DNA of 64,000 bases from the NCBI GenBank assembly GCA_963790095.1, contig CAWBNO010000008.1, positions 1-64,000 on the forward strand, written 5' to 3'. The notes under the pieces are model-generated. The model worked only from the letters and a program-made list of their open reading frames with translations. It was not told the DNA's origin and did not search any database. The translations under genes and the position numbers were made by a program. The stretch is from JAAXQD01 sp963790095 (GTDB lineage Bacteria; Desulfobacterota; Desulfobacteria; Desulfobacterales; UBA11574). Shown piece after piece: positions 43,587 through 52,633 of the stretch (its first letter is position 1; each line of letters starts with the position of its first letter).

Positions 43587-44045
43587 ATGATTTACAGAAG
43601 ATTGTTCGGTTTACCGACATGGCGGCTAAGGAGCCGGTTCGACGAATTGGAGCACATGCGGCGTCAGATGGACCGGATATTTGGGGAAATGAACCGTGGT
43701 TCTGTTGAAAAAAGAATCAGCGGTGTATTCCCGGCCATCAATTTGACCGAAAATATGGACAACTACTATGTTCGCACAGAACTTCCCGGGGTCCAATCCG
43801 AAGATCTTGTTATACAAGCTACGGTGAACAGTATCGCAATTTCCGGGGAACGGAAGATTCCGGAAGTGGAAGCCAATGCAAAGTACCATCGCAGAGAGCG
43901 GGAACCTGGAAAATTCTCGAGAATGATCGGCCTCCCTGACAACATAAATCCGGATGCCATTGAAGCTGCCCTGGAAAACGGAATTTTAACCATCGTGATC
44001 CCTAAAAAAGAAGCAGCCAAACCCAGGCAGATTACCATAAAATAA
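43587..44045 (+). CDS. Small heat-shock protein, Hsp20/alpha-crystallin family (first)
   Basis: 152 residues. A short N-terminal arm (WRLRSRFDELEHMRRQMDRI) is followed by the alpha-crystallin domain at about 45-140 with NYYVRTELPGV and the late GILTIVIPKKE. The C-terminal IxI-type tail is weak (RQITIK). Small Hsps hold unfolding proteins for Hsp70 refolding. First of three hsp20 genes upstream of dnaK; good AAAGGAGG. Confidence 0.92.
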   Translation: MIYRRLFGLPTWRLRSRFDELEHMRRQMDRIFGEMNRGSVEKRISGVFPAINLTENMDNYYVRTELPGVQSEDLVIQATVNSIAISGERKIPEVEANAKYHRREREPGKFSRMIGLPDNINPDAIEAALENGILTIVIPKKEAAKPRQITIK

Positions 44046-44072
44046 GATAAAATTTCTTTTTAAAAGGAGAAA

Positions 44073-44489
44073 ATGACCATGGCCGACACCCAAACAAAAG
44101 CACTCAAGGTGAGAGACAAACAGGAAGTTACCGGCCCTGCGGAGCAGACCCGGCCCGGGATGATCTTCGCGCCGGATGTCGACATATTTGAAACAGAAAT
44201 AGAACTCACGCTTCTTGCTGATATTCCCGGAGTTAAACCGGAAGATTTAAATATCGATCTTCGTGAAAACACCCTTACGCTTACAGGGGAGGTGACGCCC
44301 GGCAAAGGTTCAGACGAAACGGATGTTTTAATGGAATATGAAACAGGTAAATATTTCCGGCAATTTTCACTTTCGGAAGTCATCGATCAAAGCAAGATCG
44401 ACGCTCAGCTTAACGATGGTGTTTTACGATTGACGCTGCCAAAAATCGAAAAGGCGACGCCCCGAAAAATCACCGTAAAGACCGTTTAA
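44073..44489 (+). CDS. Small heat-shock protein, Hsp20/alpha-crystallin family (second)
   Basis: 138 residues; the start is ATG 44073 or ATG 44079, both just after AAAGGAG. The alpha-crystallin domain (about 35-130) contains IELTLLADIPGVKPEDL and GVLRLTLPKIEKATPRKI. The N-terminal arm is polar and distinct from that of the first Hsp20. It is 27 bp downstream of the first gene, so the two are co-transcribed and may form mixed oligomers, as paired Hsp20s often do. Confidence 0.92.
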   Translation: MTMADTQTKALKVRDKQEVTGPAEQTRPGMIFAPDVDIFETEIELTLLADIPGVKPEDLNIDLRENTLTLTGEVTPGKGSDETDVLMEYETGKYFRQFSLSEVIDQSKIDAQLNDGVLRLTLPKIEKATPRKITVKTV

Positions 44490-44815
44490 AATTGAATCAC
44501 ACTTACACGGGGTTTCTTTGTGCCCCAGATTGCCCAAAGGAAATGCCATTTCAAGCGGCACCGGAGTAATGGAGTGATGAAATAGCGAAAGTTCTCTAAC
44601 TTACCGTTATTCCATCCATTACTCCAATTTTTTCCCTAATTTTTAACCTAGCAAACCACCCCGTCGAAAACATTATTATTCAGTTACCTGCCTTAAAAGT
44701 AATATAATTTATCTTATAAAAAATAATATTGACATTCTTTGTTTAATTCTTATTTTTGGTCCAGCAGAAAAAACCCCATAGGTTATAAAGCAAAAAACAA
44801 AACAGGAGGTTTCTT
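44490..44815. other. Intergenic region with a family B repeat and the third hsp20 promoter
   Basis: It contains a family B inverted repeat (44562-44625: GGAGTAATGGAGTGATG with CCATCCATTACTCC) and the TTGACA/TATTTT promoter at 44729-44756. No gene. Confidence 0.55.
44729..44756 (+). promoter_or_regulatory. Promoter of the third hsp20 gene (TTGACA-16-TATTTT)
   Basis: TTGACA at 44729-44734 and TATTTT at 44751-44756 with a 16-bp spacer, about 60 bp before the start codon at 44816. The elements are the same as those at 43433-43460. Confidence 0.5.
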
Positions 44816-45259
44816 ATGGAACTTATAAGATGGAACCCAATGAGAGGGATGTTCGGCCTTGGCCATCGAATAGGCTCTCTATTCGACGAACTTAATTTCC
44901 AACCCACAGAGATCCCAGGTGATCTGGCCCCGCGGAATTGGAATCCTGTGGTGGATATTTATGACAATGACGAAAATATAATCATCAAAGCTGAACTGCC
45001 CGGAATCGATAAAAAAGATATTTCCATAGATGTAAAGGAGAGCGTTCTGACCCTGAAGGGTGAACGGTCAACTGCCAATGAAGTTAAAGAGGAGAAATAC
45101 TACCGCAGGGAAAGGTTCTTTGGAAAATTTGAAAGGGCCTTTACGCTGCCCGAAGACGTCGATCCTGAAAAAATACAGGCCAACTACACAGACGGTGTTT
45201 TGGAGATTAAGATCCCGAAACCCGAAACTAAGGAACCGAAAAAGATTACAGTACACTAA
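44816..45259 (+). CDS. Small heat-shock protein, Hsp20/alpha-crystallin family (third)
   Basis: 147 residues beginning MELIRWNPMRGMFGL, typical of bacterial class A Hsp20. The alpha-crystallin domain (about 42-140) has IIKAELPGIDKKDISIDV and GVLEIKIPKPE, then the C-terminal PKKITVH. Ribosome-binding site ACAGGAGG. It has its own promoter and lies before dnaK, separated by family A repeat copy 3. Confidence 0.93.
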   Translation: MELIRWNPMRGMFGLGHRIGSLFDELNFQPTEIPGDLAPRNWNPVVDIYDNDENIIIKAELPGIDKKDISIDVKESVLTLKGERSTANEVKEEKYYRRERFFGKFERAFTLPEDVDPEKIQANYTDGVLEIKIPKPETKEPKKITVH

Positions 45260-45267
45260 CTTTAATT

Positions 45268-45455
45268 GATGGTCTCGTAAAAAGTCTTTTGTGAGCAACA
45301 TCGAGCAATTTTGGACAAAGGTTCATGACGCGTCTGGCGTTAAAAATTGCAAGCTGTTTGAGGGCGTTAGCCCGAGTTCTTGCAATTTAGCCGGGCGAGT
45401 CATGAATCCCAAAATTGCTTGCGGAGCGAGCAAAATCAGACTTTTTACGAGTTCA
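45268..45455. repeat. Palindromic MITE-like element, family A copy 3
   Basis: 188 bp between the third hsp20 and dnaK, with terminal repeats CTCGTAAAAAGTC / GACTTTTTACGAG, a perfect 13-bp pair. The interior pairs TCATGACGCGTCTGGC with GCCGGGCGAGTCATGA and CAATTTTGG with CCCAAAATTG, so it can fold into one long hairpin. No clear target duplication remains. Confidence 0.8.
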
Positions 45456-45544
45456 ACATAAGTCGGAAAAGAGAGAGAATAAAAATACCCTTGGGACGGT
45501 TAACCATACACCGCCCCAAAATTCAAATCTGATGGAGGAAGAAA

Positions 45545-47458
45545 ATGAGTAAAATAATCGGAATCGATTTGGGCACCACCAACTCATGCGTCTCGATCAT
45601 GGACGGTGGTGAATCCAAAGTTATTACAAATACCGAAGGGGGGAGAACAACCCCCTCGATCGTTGCCGTTACCGACCGTGGGGAGAGATTGGTGGGACAG
45701 ATTGCCAAACGGCAGGCCATAACCAATCCCGAAAATACGGTATTTGGCGTAAAAAGACTTATCGGCCGAAAATATGATTCGCCGGAGGTACAAAATGACG
45801 TCAAAATCCTGCCGTACAAAATCCAAAAGGGAAGCAATGGTGACGTTCGCATCAATCTCAGGGGCAAACAGTACAGTCCGGCTGAAATTTCTTCGTATAT
45901 CCTGTCAAATATTAAAAAATCGGCCGAAGAATACCTGGGTGAGAAGGTAACCGATGCCGTCATTACGGTGCCGGCCTATTTTAGTGACAGCCAAAGACAG
46001 GCGACCAAAGATGCAGGGAAAATCGCAGGCCTTAATGTGTTGAGAATCATCAATGAACCGACGGCGGCGTCTCTTGCCTATGGTCTGGACAAAAAAAACG
46101 AAGGAAAGATTGCGGTGTTTGACTTGGGCGGCGGCACATTTGACGTTTCCATCCTCGAAATCGGGGACGGTGTTTTCGAGGTTAAAGCGACCAACGGAGA
46201 TACCCATCTGGGCGGTGAAGATTTCGACCTTCGGTTGATCGATTACCTGGCCGATGAATTCAAAAAAGACCAGGGTATCGATCTCAGAAAAGACACCATG
46301 GCCCTGCAACGGCTGAAAGAAGCCGCTGAAAAGGCCAAAGTGGAGTTGTCAACTTCAATGGAAACGGATGTGAATCTGCCGTTCATCACGGCCGATGCCA
46401 GCGGCCCCAAGCATCTCAACATCCGGATAACCCGGGCCAAACTCGAAGCTTTGATCAGCGATTTGCTTTCCAAACTTGAAGGCCCCTGTCGCGTGGCCAT
46501 GGATGACGCAGGCTTGTCGGCAGGTGATATGGATGAAGTGATTCTGGTGGGGGGCATGACCCGCATGCCGGCGGTCCAGGAGCGCGTTTCTCAGATATTC
46601 GGCAAAACACCCGGAAAAGGCGTTAATCCGGATGAAGTCGTTGCCCTGGGAGCAGCGATTCAGGGCGCTGTCTTGAAAGGTGATGTGAAAGATGTTCTCC
46701 TCCTCGACGTTACGCCCCTGTCTCTGGGCATAGAGACACTGGGCGGGGTCATGACGAAGCTGATTGAAAAAAATACCACCATTCCGGCCAAAAAGAGCCA
46801 GATTTTTTCCACGGCGGAAGACAATCAGCCTGCCGTTTCGGTTCATGTGCTTCAGGGAGAGCGCGAAATGGCTTCAGGGAACAAAACACTGGGTCGTTTT
46901 GAACTGATGGACATTCCCCCTGCTCCCAGAGGAATGCCCCAGATCGAAGTCGCCTTTGACATCGATGCCAATGGTATCGTGGAGGTATCGGCAAAAAATC
47001 TGGCCACCGGAAAGCATCAATCTATAAGGATTACAGCCTCTTCGGGGTTGTCCCAAGCGGACATCGATCGGCTGGTCCGGGATGCGGAACTCCATGCCGA
47101 CGAGGATGGGAAGAAGAAGGAACTCGTGGAAGCCCGGAATACGGCAGACGCACTGATCTATAACACGGAGAAATCTATGAAGGAAATCGGGGAAAAGGTC
47201 GACAGCGCGGTCAAGGCCGAAGTTGACGAAGCGGTGAAAAACCTGAAACATGCCATGGACGGTGACGATCCCTCCGAGATTAAACGGATGACCGAAGCAC
47301 TGACCGAATCTTCCCATAAGCTGGCCACCGCCATGTACCAGCAGGCATCCCATTCCGGTGGATCACCGAATGGATCCACGGCAGATGGCATGGGAGGCTC
47401 GGCCACTTCCGGATCGGATGACGATGTTGTTGATGCAGAGTATCAGGAAGTGGCGTAA
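45545..47458 (+). CDS. dnaK: Hsp70 chaperone DnaK
   Basis: 637 residues. Nucleotide-binding domain with IIGIDLGTTNSCVSIMDG, VITVPAYFSDSQRQATKDAG, AVFDLGGGTFDVSIL and VILVGGMTRMPAVQE. The substrate-binding domain contains DVTPLSLGIETLGGVMTKLI, and the helical lid ends in the acidic C terminus DDDVVDAEYQEVA, typical of bacterial DnaK. grpE and dnaJ are not adjacent; instead three hsp20 genes precede it. Ribosome-binding site GGAGG. A strong hairpin follows at 47501-47532. Confidence 0.97.
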   Translation: MSKIIGIDLGTTNSCVSIMDGGESKVITNTEGGRTTPSIVAVTDRGERLVGQIAKRQAITNPENTVFGVKRLIGRKYDSPEVQNDVKILPYKIQKGSNGDVRINLRGKQYSPAEISSYILSNIKKSAEEYLGEKVTDAVITVPAYFSDSQRQATKDAGKIAGLNVLRIINEPTAASLAYGLDKKNEGKIAVFDLGGGTFDVSILEIGDGVFEVKATNGDTHLGGEDFDLRLIDYLADEFKKDQGIDLRKDTMALQRLKEAAEKAKVELSTSMETDVNLPFITADASGPKHLNIRITRAKLEALISDLLSKLEGPCRVAMDDAGLSAGDMDEVILVGGMTRMPAVQERVSQIFGKTPGKGVNPDEVVALGAAIQGAVLKGDVKDVLLLDVTPLSLGIETLGGVMTKLIEKNTTIPAKKSQIFSTAEDNQPAVSVHVLQGEREMASGNKTLGRFELMDIPPAPRGMPQIEVAFDIDANGIVEVSAKNLATGKHQSIRITASSGLSQADIDRLVRDAELHADEDGKKKELVEARNTADALIYNTEKSMKEIGEKVDSAVKAEVDEAVKNLKHAMDGDDPSEIKRMTEALTESSHKLATAMYQQASHSGGSPNGSTADGMGGSATSGSDDDVVDAEYQEVA

Positions 47459-47500
47459 CCGGTTGTCACTCAGGTTTCGCACCCGTTGGGTCAACCAAAG

Positions 47501-47532
47501 TTATGGGGTCGGAGATATTTCCGGCCCCATAA
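47501..47532 (+). terminator. Terminator-like hairpin after dnaK
   Basis: A 13-bp stem (TTATGGGGTCGGA with TCCGGCCCCATAA, one G-U pair) around a 6-base loop, 42 bp past the dnaK stop. It lacks a clear T tract, so it may stabilise the 3' end rather than terminate by itself. Confidence 0.5.
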
Positions 47533-47708
47533 AAGAATCCGGGCCCATCTTAGACCCCGCTTCCCGGGGGAATGGAGAATGATGGAGTGTTGGGGGACAG
47601 GCATAGCCTTCGGAGATCCCCCATTGCAAGGGAAGACCAGATTTATCAGGCCTTAATCACGCGTCAGGAAACTTAACGGTAAAGGGAGTCCCTTATGCAA
47701 GATTCGGG

Positions 47709-48017
47709 TTAAGACCGCACCTGCCCTTCGATACACGCGGTTCCCGGCCCAGGGTAGCCTTTACAAATCCAAGGTCTAACCGGATAGATTTTACAAACCG
47801 CATTATTTCTGCCGTACTTCAAAAATGGGCAGGGGGCTGCGTTATCTTCCGTATTCTCGATTTCCCCGGAATATTCATCGACGACAAACCCATACCGATG
47901 GATAAAATCGGAAATCTTCATATTTAGATAATCCGCAGCGAGACGGGGATCCAATTCCGACCATGGAATTCCAATTTTTTTACAGCAGTTCCCACATCGT
48001 TGACAGATAAAACTCAT
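47709..48017 (-). CDS. YkgJ-family cysteine cluster protein
   Basis: 102 residues. The N terminus has CQRCGNCCKK, and later CPFLKYG ... CKIYPVRPWICKGYPG ... C complete the eight-Cys YkgJ/UPF0153 pattern, which probably binds a metal or Fe-S cluster. Function unknown in the family. The ribosome-binding site is weak. Confidence 0.85.
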   Translation of the reverse strand: MSFICQRCGNCCKKIGIPWSELDPRLAADYLNMKISDFIHRYGFVVDEYSGEIENTEDNAAPCPFLKYGRNNAVCKIYPVRPWICKGYPGPGTACIEGQVRS

Positions 48018-48216
48018 CGATCAATCCACTTTTCAAATTCGATAGATTTTATTGACTCCGTTTTATTTTCATTTCAGGGTGAAGGCATTTGATTTCGGTA
48101 CAGCGAAGCGACGGCGTGTTTCTCTTGGAAACCGACTGGCTGTTTTAAGGGCTATAGCACGCGTTAGACCGAGCCGAATGAAATTATGATGTAAAATATC
48201 CATCGGAAATTCAGGT

Positions 48217-49029
48217 TTAATCGCGGTCCCCGCCGATCAACCCCCCAAGACCTCCGAGAAGCGACCCCTCGCCGGTTTGTTTGCCCCCTGCAGAAGGCGC
48301 ATGGGCCAGGATTCGATCGGCCATTCGTGAAAAGGGAAGACTTTGAAGAAGAATGGTTCCGGTGCCACTCAGGGTTGTCAGAAAAAGGCCTTCACCGCCA
48401 AAAAACATGGATTTAAGACCCCCGGCGCGTTCAATCTTGTAATCGATACCGCTGGTGAATGCCACCAAACAACCGGTATCGACTCGAATAAGTTCATTGT
48501 TCAGTTTCTTTTTTACCACGGTTCCACCGGCATGAACAAACGCCATGCCATCACCCCGAAGACGCTGGAGAATAAACCCCTCCCCCCCAAAAAAACCGGT
48601 TCCCAAACGCTGGGTAAAGGCGATGTCCAATTCGGTTCCTAAAGCAGCGCATAAAAAAGCATCTTTTTGACAAAAAAGTTCGCCGCTGATTTTGGCCATA
48701 TCAATGGGAATGATCTTCCCGGGATAGGGGGCTGCGAAGGCGACACTTTTTTTACCATATCCGGTATTTGTAAAATGAGTGATAAAGAGAGATTCACCGG
48801 TCAGAACCCGCTTGCCGACATTTAGAAGTTTGCCGAAAATCCCGTCGTCCGGCCGGGATCCATCGCCCATTTTTGCCTCAAAGGTGATGCCGTCATCCAT
48901 GTAATTCATCGCCCCTGCTTCAGCCACGACGGTTTCACCGGGATCGAGCTCGATTTCAACGAGTTGTATATCGTCTCCGATAATTTTAAAATCGACGTCA
49001 TGGCATTTCATGGCGATTTTTTCGTCCAT
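48217..49029 (-). CDS. AIM24/TIGR00266 family protein
   Basis: 270 residues of beta-rich AIM24-like fold with the family phrases DPGETVVAEAGAMNYMDDGI, GESLFITHFTNTG, GGEGFILQRLRGDGMAF and FGGEGLFLTTLSG. The C terminus is a Gly-rich tail. Function in bacteria is unclear (membrane-associated scramblase or stress-related proposals). Ribosome-binding site AAGGAGAG. Confidence 0.87.
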   Translation of the reverse strand: MDEKIAMKCHDVDFKIIGDDIQLVEIELDPGETVVAEAGAMNYMDDGITFEAKMGDGSRPDDGIFGKLLNVGKRVLTGESLFITHFTNTGYGKKSVAFAAPYPGKIIPIDMAKISGELFCQKDAFLCAALGTELDIAFTQRLGTGFFGGEGFILQRLRGDGMAFVHAGGTVVKKKLNNELIRVDTGCLVAFTSGIDYKIERAGGLKSMFFGGEGLFLTTLSGTGTILLQSLPFSRMADRILAHAPSAGGKQTGEGSLLGGLGGLIGGDRD

Positions 49030-49108
49030 TTCTCTCTCCTTGTGGAAATTTTAATATCTCCGAAACACCGCCTTCAACAAGCATTGAAATGATCCGTCCA
49101 ACACCATT

Positions 49109-49171
49109 GAAGGCTTCGTAAAAAGTCTATTGTGAGCAATATCGAGCAAAAACAGACTTTTTACGAGTTCA
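49109..49171. repeat. Internally deleted family A element, copy 4
   Basis: 63 bp carrying both ends of family A (TTCGTAAAAAGTC ... GACTTTTTACGAGTTC) but only about 25 bp of interior. The flanks CAACACCATT (49099-49108) and CAACATTATT (49173-49182) match at 8 of 10 positions, possibly a decayed target duplication. Confidence 0.7.
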
Positions 49172-49330
49172 TCAACATTATTGAAAAAAATTTTTTAAAA
49201 GTAAAGTAAATCCTTTCTTCACAGCCACACATCCTGTAATATAACGTGTCGACTCAAAATAAAAACGTTTTGGAAATTCTACAACTTCTTGAAAATAAGG
49301 TTTATTAATGGAAACCTGTTTGTACCGTCA

Positions 49331-49531
49331 GAATGGAAGAATGGAAAGCTGGAATATTGGGGATAACGGCGGAAATACACCATTTAAATTGTAAAAAACT
49401 CATTCAAACCCATCAGTTGTACCCCGTGAAACTTTTTTCTCTTTCAACAGGGCCAGTATTCCATTGTTCCATCATTCCAATTGTGACCTGCCCGCTCGTG
49501 CCTTCCAATGGTAGGCGAGGCGAAGCGAACT
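49331..49531. repeat. Inverted-repeat element, family B, with nested hairpin
   Basis: Arms 49331-49360 (GGAAGAATGGAAAGCTGGAA) and 49453-49480 (CCAGTATTCCATTGTTCCAT). After ATTCCAATTGTGA a 37-bp hairpin CCTGCCcgctcgtgcc...GGTAGGcgagg is inserted before GCGAACTAA; the copy at 53719-53847 has the same flanks without the insert, and the same hairpin start recurs at 40776. Confidence 0.6.
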
Positions 49532-49554
49532 AACTTGAGAAGGAGCATCCACCG

Positions 49555-50175
49555 ATGACGGCAAAATCCTCTGTTTTTATGGAAACCTACCAAAACTATC
49601 TCCATCAGATCGCCAAAATCGATATGGATTCAAGGTCTGAAAAACTGGGGGGAACGGTTGAAGGAAACCAAATGGTCCTCTCCTTTTTCGGACAACCCTA
49701 CAGGATTTCAGGTCAAGGAATAAAAGACCCGTCCGGAAAACAGCCGGCCATAAGGATTAGCGTCGTAATCTGTAAGTACCTGCTGTTATGCCCGGAAATA
49801 CCCTCGTTAGACACGGAATGGGTTTCCTATAGGGACTTTAAAGATGCCGCTCCGTTGGCCGGCAGTTTTGTCAATAATACCGAAGGGGCCATTGCACACA
49901 ATTTTTCTGGCCGTCTGGATGAATTGACGGGGGCCTGTGAGAAGCTCGGCGGCTGGGATCCGGATCTGGGTCTTTCCTATCAACTCATTCGGAAACTCTA
50001 TCCGTTGCCGAAAGTTCCCGTGCTTCTGCTTTTTGACGACGTCGACGAGGAATTTCCGGCCCAGTGCAAGGTGCTTTTCGAAAGGCGCGCCGAACACTAC
50101 CTGGACCCTGAATGTTTGGCGATCTTGGGGGTGCTACTTTTCGATTTTTTGGATAAAGCCGTTCAGGGTGGATAG
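49555..50175 (+). CDS. DUF3786 domain protein
   Basis: 206 residues matching DUF3786 proteins of anaerobic Desulfobacterota and other acetyl-CoA-pathway organisms by overall pattern (VLSFFGQPYRIS, WVSYRDFKDAAPL, GWDPDLGLSYQLIRKLYPLP, LLFDDVDEEFPAQCKVLFE). Function unknown; in anaerobes such genes often accompany corrinoid proteins. A MetE-like gene lies convergently next to it. Ribosome-binding site AAGGAG. Confidence 0.78.
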   Translation: MTAKSSVFMETYQNYLHQIAKIDMDSRSEKLGGTVEGNQMVLSFFGQPYRISGQGIKDPSGKQPAIRISVVICKYLLLCPEIPSLDTEWVSYRDFKDAAPLAGSFVNNTEGAIAHNFSGRLDELTGACEKLGGWDPDLGLSYQLIRKLYPLPKVPVLLLFDDVDEEFPAQCKVLFERRAEHYLDPECLAILGVLLFDFLDKAVQGG

Positions 50176-50221
50176 TGATAAGCGGTAACAAACAATGGGT
50201 TCAAAGAATCCATCGGTGAGG

Positions 50222-51244
50222 TTAAAGTTTATATCGGTCTCGCAGCCGAAGGGAAAGTTCATTGACAACCGAAAACGCTTTTTCAACGGTGTTTTCCCCA
50301 TCTGGATTGACCAGACAGCACGTGGCCGGAGATAGGAGGCTTCTTGACAATAAAAACTCTCTGTCGATGCCCTTGCCGCTCAAAAAATCCCATACCCCTG
50401 TCAACCTTATTTCCAGTGAATGGATGTTTTCAGCTTCAAAAGGTTCAAAATTTGTGGGAACAACGCCCCACACAATGACACCCCCTCGATCCAGAAAGTT
50501 TTCAATCGATTTCCAATACGACGAAAAAACTTCTCCGTTTTGATAGATGTCCAGAGATAAGACGTCGAGATCGAGATTCAGAAGAAAATCCCAGTCCGGA
50601 TTCCCGCACAAATGGACTCCGCGGGGTCTTTGGACCATGGAAAAGAACTGTTCCATATCTTTTTTGGCCTGGGTGCTGTCGTAGCCCGAAAGGGCACTGA
50701 ACAAAAACTGTAATCCCGGCTCATCAACAAACATAAATGCATTGGGATTCATCAGTTTCAGACGTTTGAGCTGAACATTGATGCGTTTTGACATAAATTC
50801 GAACATAAACGGCCGTATGGTGTCTTCAAAGAGAATGGGCCGTTTATCCTGATCAAGAACATTTAAACCAAAGCTGATGGGCCCTTCCAGTTGCCCTCTT
50901 ATGGCAGGCCGGTCGGAGAGATCCATTTCAAGAAATTTATGATACACCACCGAATAATCTCTGCTGATGTCAAAATATTCAGGCTCGTCAAAACGCGCCA
51001 TGGTGTCTTCAAATTCGTTGATGAAATTATCCATGGAAAAGCGCAAGGTTTGATTTTCCAGATCCAGTAAAATTCCGGGAAAGTGTTCCGCCGCCTGTAC
51101 GTACATATCTTCATAATAACTGACCCGAGGCAGCTGGGGCCAGAAAGGAATGTCCATGGAAAGGGCGAGCTTGAGGGCCCGATCCGCATCTTTATGGGGC
51201 ATGACCGCCATGGCCGTGGTTTTCAGATTTCCCGGAATTGTCAT
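50222..51244 (-). CDS. MetE/UROD-like methyltransferase-superfamily protein
   Basis: 340 residues forming a single barrel of the UROD/MetE-like superfamily. It contains HLCGNPDWDF (His-x-Cys, likely zinc ligands), FVDEPGLQFLF and SPATCCLVNPDGE (late Cys ligand). Full-length MetE has two such barrels; this short form resembles corrinoid-linked core MetE-type proteins found in anaerobes, so methionine synthesis by methyl transfer is a reasonable guess. Last gene of the VOC-fumC-metE-like operon, 15 bp after fumC. Confidence 0.7.
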   Translation of the reverse strand: MTIPGNLKTTAMAVMPHKDADRALKLALSMDIPFWPQLPRVSYYEDMYVQAAEHFPGILLDLENQTLRFSMDNFINEFEDTMARFDEPEYFDISRDYSVVYHKFLEMDLSDRPAIRGQLEGPISFGLNVLDQDKRPILFEDTIRPFMFEFMSKRINVQLKRLKLMNPNAFMFVDEPGLQFLFSALSGYDSTQAKKDMEQFFSMVQRPRGVHLCGNPDWDFLLNLDLDVLSLDIYQNGEVFSSYWKSIENFLDRGGVIVWGVVPTNFEPFEAENIHSLEIRLTGVWDFLSGKGIDREFLLSRSLLSPATCCLVNPDGENTVEKAFSVVNELSLRLRDRYKL

Positions 51245-51259
51245 AAATCGGTTTCCTTT

Positions 51260-52633
51260 TCACATCAACCCATCGAAGATTTTTTTTAATTCTTTTTCGG
51301 AAAGAATTTTTTCTTCACGTGCGACTTGGATGATGGTTTTCCCCGTCTCATGGGCCTTGTTTGCAATGGCGGCGGATTTGTCATAACCGATATGGGGCAC
51401 CAGATAGGTGGCTATAGCCAAGCTCTTCTCAATGTTGCCGGCACAATTTTCCCGGTTGGCGCGAATACCGTCGATACATTTTTCTGCCAGAACCTCGGCT
51501 CCGGTTGAAAGAAGGTCAATGGATTGCAGAAGGTTATAGGCGATCACCGGTAGCATGACGTTCAATTCGAAGTTGCCGGCCTGTCCGCCAATCATAATGG
51601 TCGTATCGTTTCCCATAACTTGAACAGCTGCCTGAATAACGGCCTCAGGGATCACCGGATTAATCTTTCCAGGCATAATTGAAGATCCGGGTTGAACAGA
51701 AGGAATCGATATTTCACCGAGTCCGCACCTTGGGCCGGATGCGAGCCACCGGAGGTCATTGCAAATTTTAACCAGACTCACGGCGATGGTTTTTAAAGCT
51801 CCGCTGGTCTCAACCGCGACATCCTGTGCCCCCTGGGCTTCAAAGTGGTTTTCCGCTTCCGTGAAATTAAGGTTCGAATATTTCGAGATAAGCGCAACAA
51901 CTTTTTTAGCGAAATCAGGGTGGGTATTGAGGCCGTTCCCCACGGCAGTTCCCCCCAAGGCAAGCTCTGCCAGGCGGTCTTCGACGGCTTCGATCCGCCT
52001 GATGCCTAGTTCCACCTGTCTCGTATATCCGGAAAACTCCTGTCCTAAAAACATGGGTACCGCGTCCTGAAGATGGGTTCTTCCTATTTTTTTAACATCT
52101 CCCATTTCAGATGTTTTGTGTAAAAGACTTTTTTCCAGGTGGTGCAAAGCAGGAACCAGTCGGCCCCTGATTCGGGTCAAAGCAGATATGTGGAGGGCCG
52201 AAGGGATGACATCGTTGCTCGACTGACCGAGGTTAACATGATCGTTCGGATGAACCGGAAATTTTCCGCCTTTTTCCCCGGTAATTGTCTCGTTGGCTCT
52301 GGATGCAATGACCTCGTTCATGTTCATGTTGGTCGACGTTCCGGATCCTGTCTGAAAAACATCCACGGGAAATTGAGTGTCGAACTTTCCTTCCATGATT
52401 TCCTGTGCAGATGCGACAATCGATTTTGATATTTTTTCATCCAGAAGACCCAACTCGCCGTTCACCGTTGCAGCGCATTTTTTTATCAGCGCAAGGGAAT
52501 GAATAAACGACCGCGGGAATCTAAGCCCGCTGATGGGAAAGTTGTTTATGGCCCGTTGGGTACTTGCCCCATAGTACGCATCTTCAGGGACCGTAGCAGT
52601 TCCCAGGGAATCTTTTTCTTTTCGGTATTTCAT
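51260..52633 (-). CDS. fumC: Class II fumarate hydratase
   Basis: 457 residues. Family signature GSSIMPGKINPV near residue 315, catalytic region TGSGTSTNMNMNEV, HPNDHVNLGQSSND and KIGRTHLQDAVP. Reversible hydration of fumarate to malate; oxygen-stable iron-independent form. The start codon abuts the stop of the VOC gene, so the two are translationally coupled. Confidence 0.95.
   Translation of the reverse strand: MKYRKEKDSLGTATVPEDAYYGASTQRAINNFPISGLRFPRSFIHSLALIKKCAATVNGELGLLDEKISKSIVASAQEIMEGKFDTQFPVDVFQTGSGTSTNMNMNEVIASRANETITGEKGGKFPVHPNDHVNLGQSSNDVIPSALHISALTRIRGRLVPALHHLEKSLLHKTSEMGDVKKIGRTHLQDAVPMFLGQEFSGYTRQVELGIRRIEAVEDRLAELALGGTAVGNGLNTHPDFAKKVVALISKYSNLNFTEAENHFEAQGAQDVAVETSGALKTIAVSLVKICNDLRWLASGPRCGLGEISIPSVQPGSSIMPGKINPVIPEAVIQAAVQVMGNDTTIMIGGQAGNFELNVMLPVIAYNLLQSIDLLSTGAEVLAEKCIDGIRANRENCAGNIEKSLAIATYLVPHIGYDKSAAIANKAHETGKTIIQVAREEKILSEKELKKIFDGLM

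Larger units (their letters stand above)
49030..49554. other. 525-bp intergenic region of repeats
   Basis: It contains the shortened family A copy 4 (49109-49171), an AT-rich stretch, and a family B element (49331-49531) that is itself interrupted by a hairpin. No gene is supported. Confidence 0.6.
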
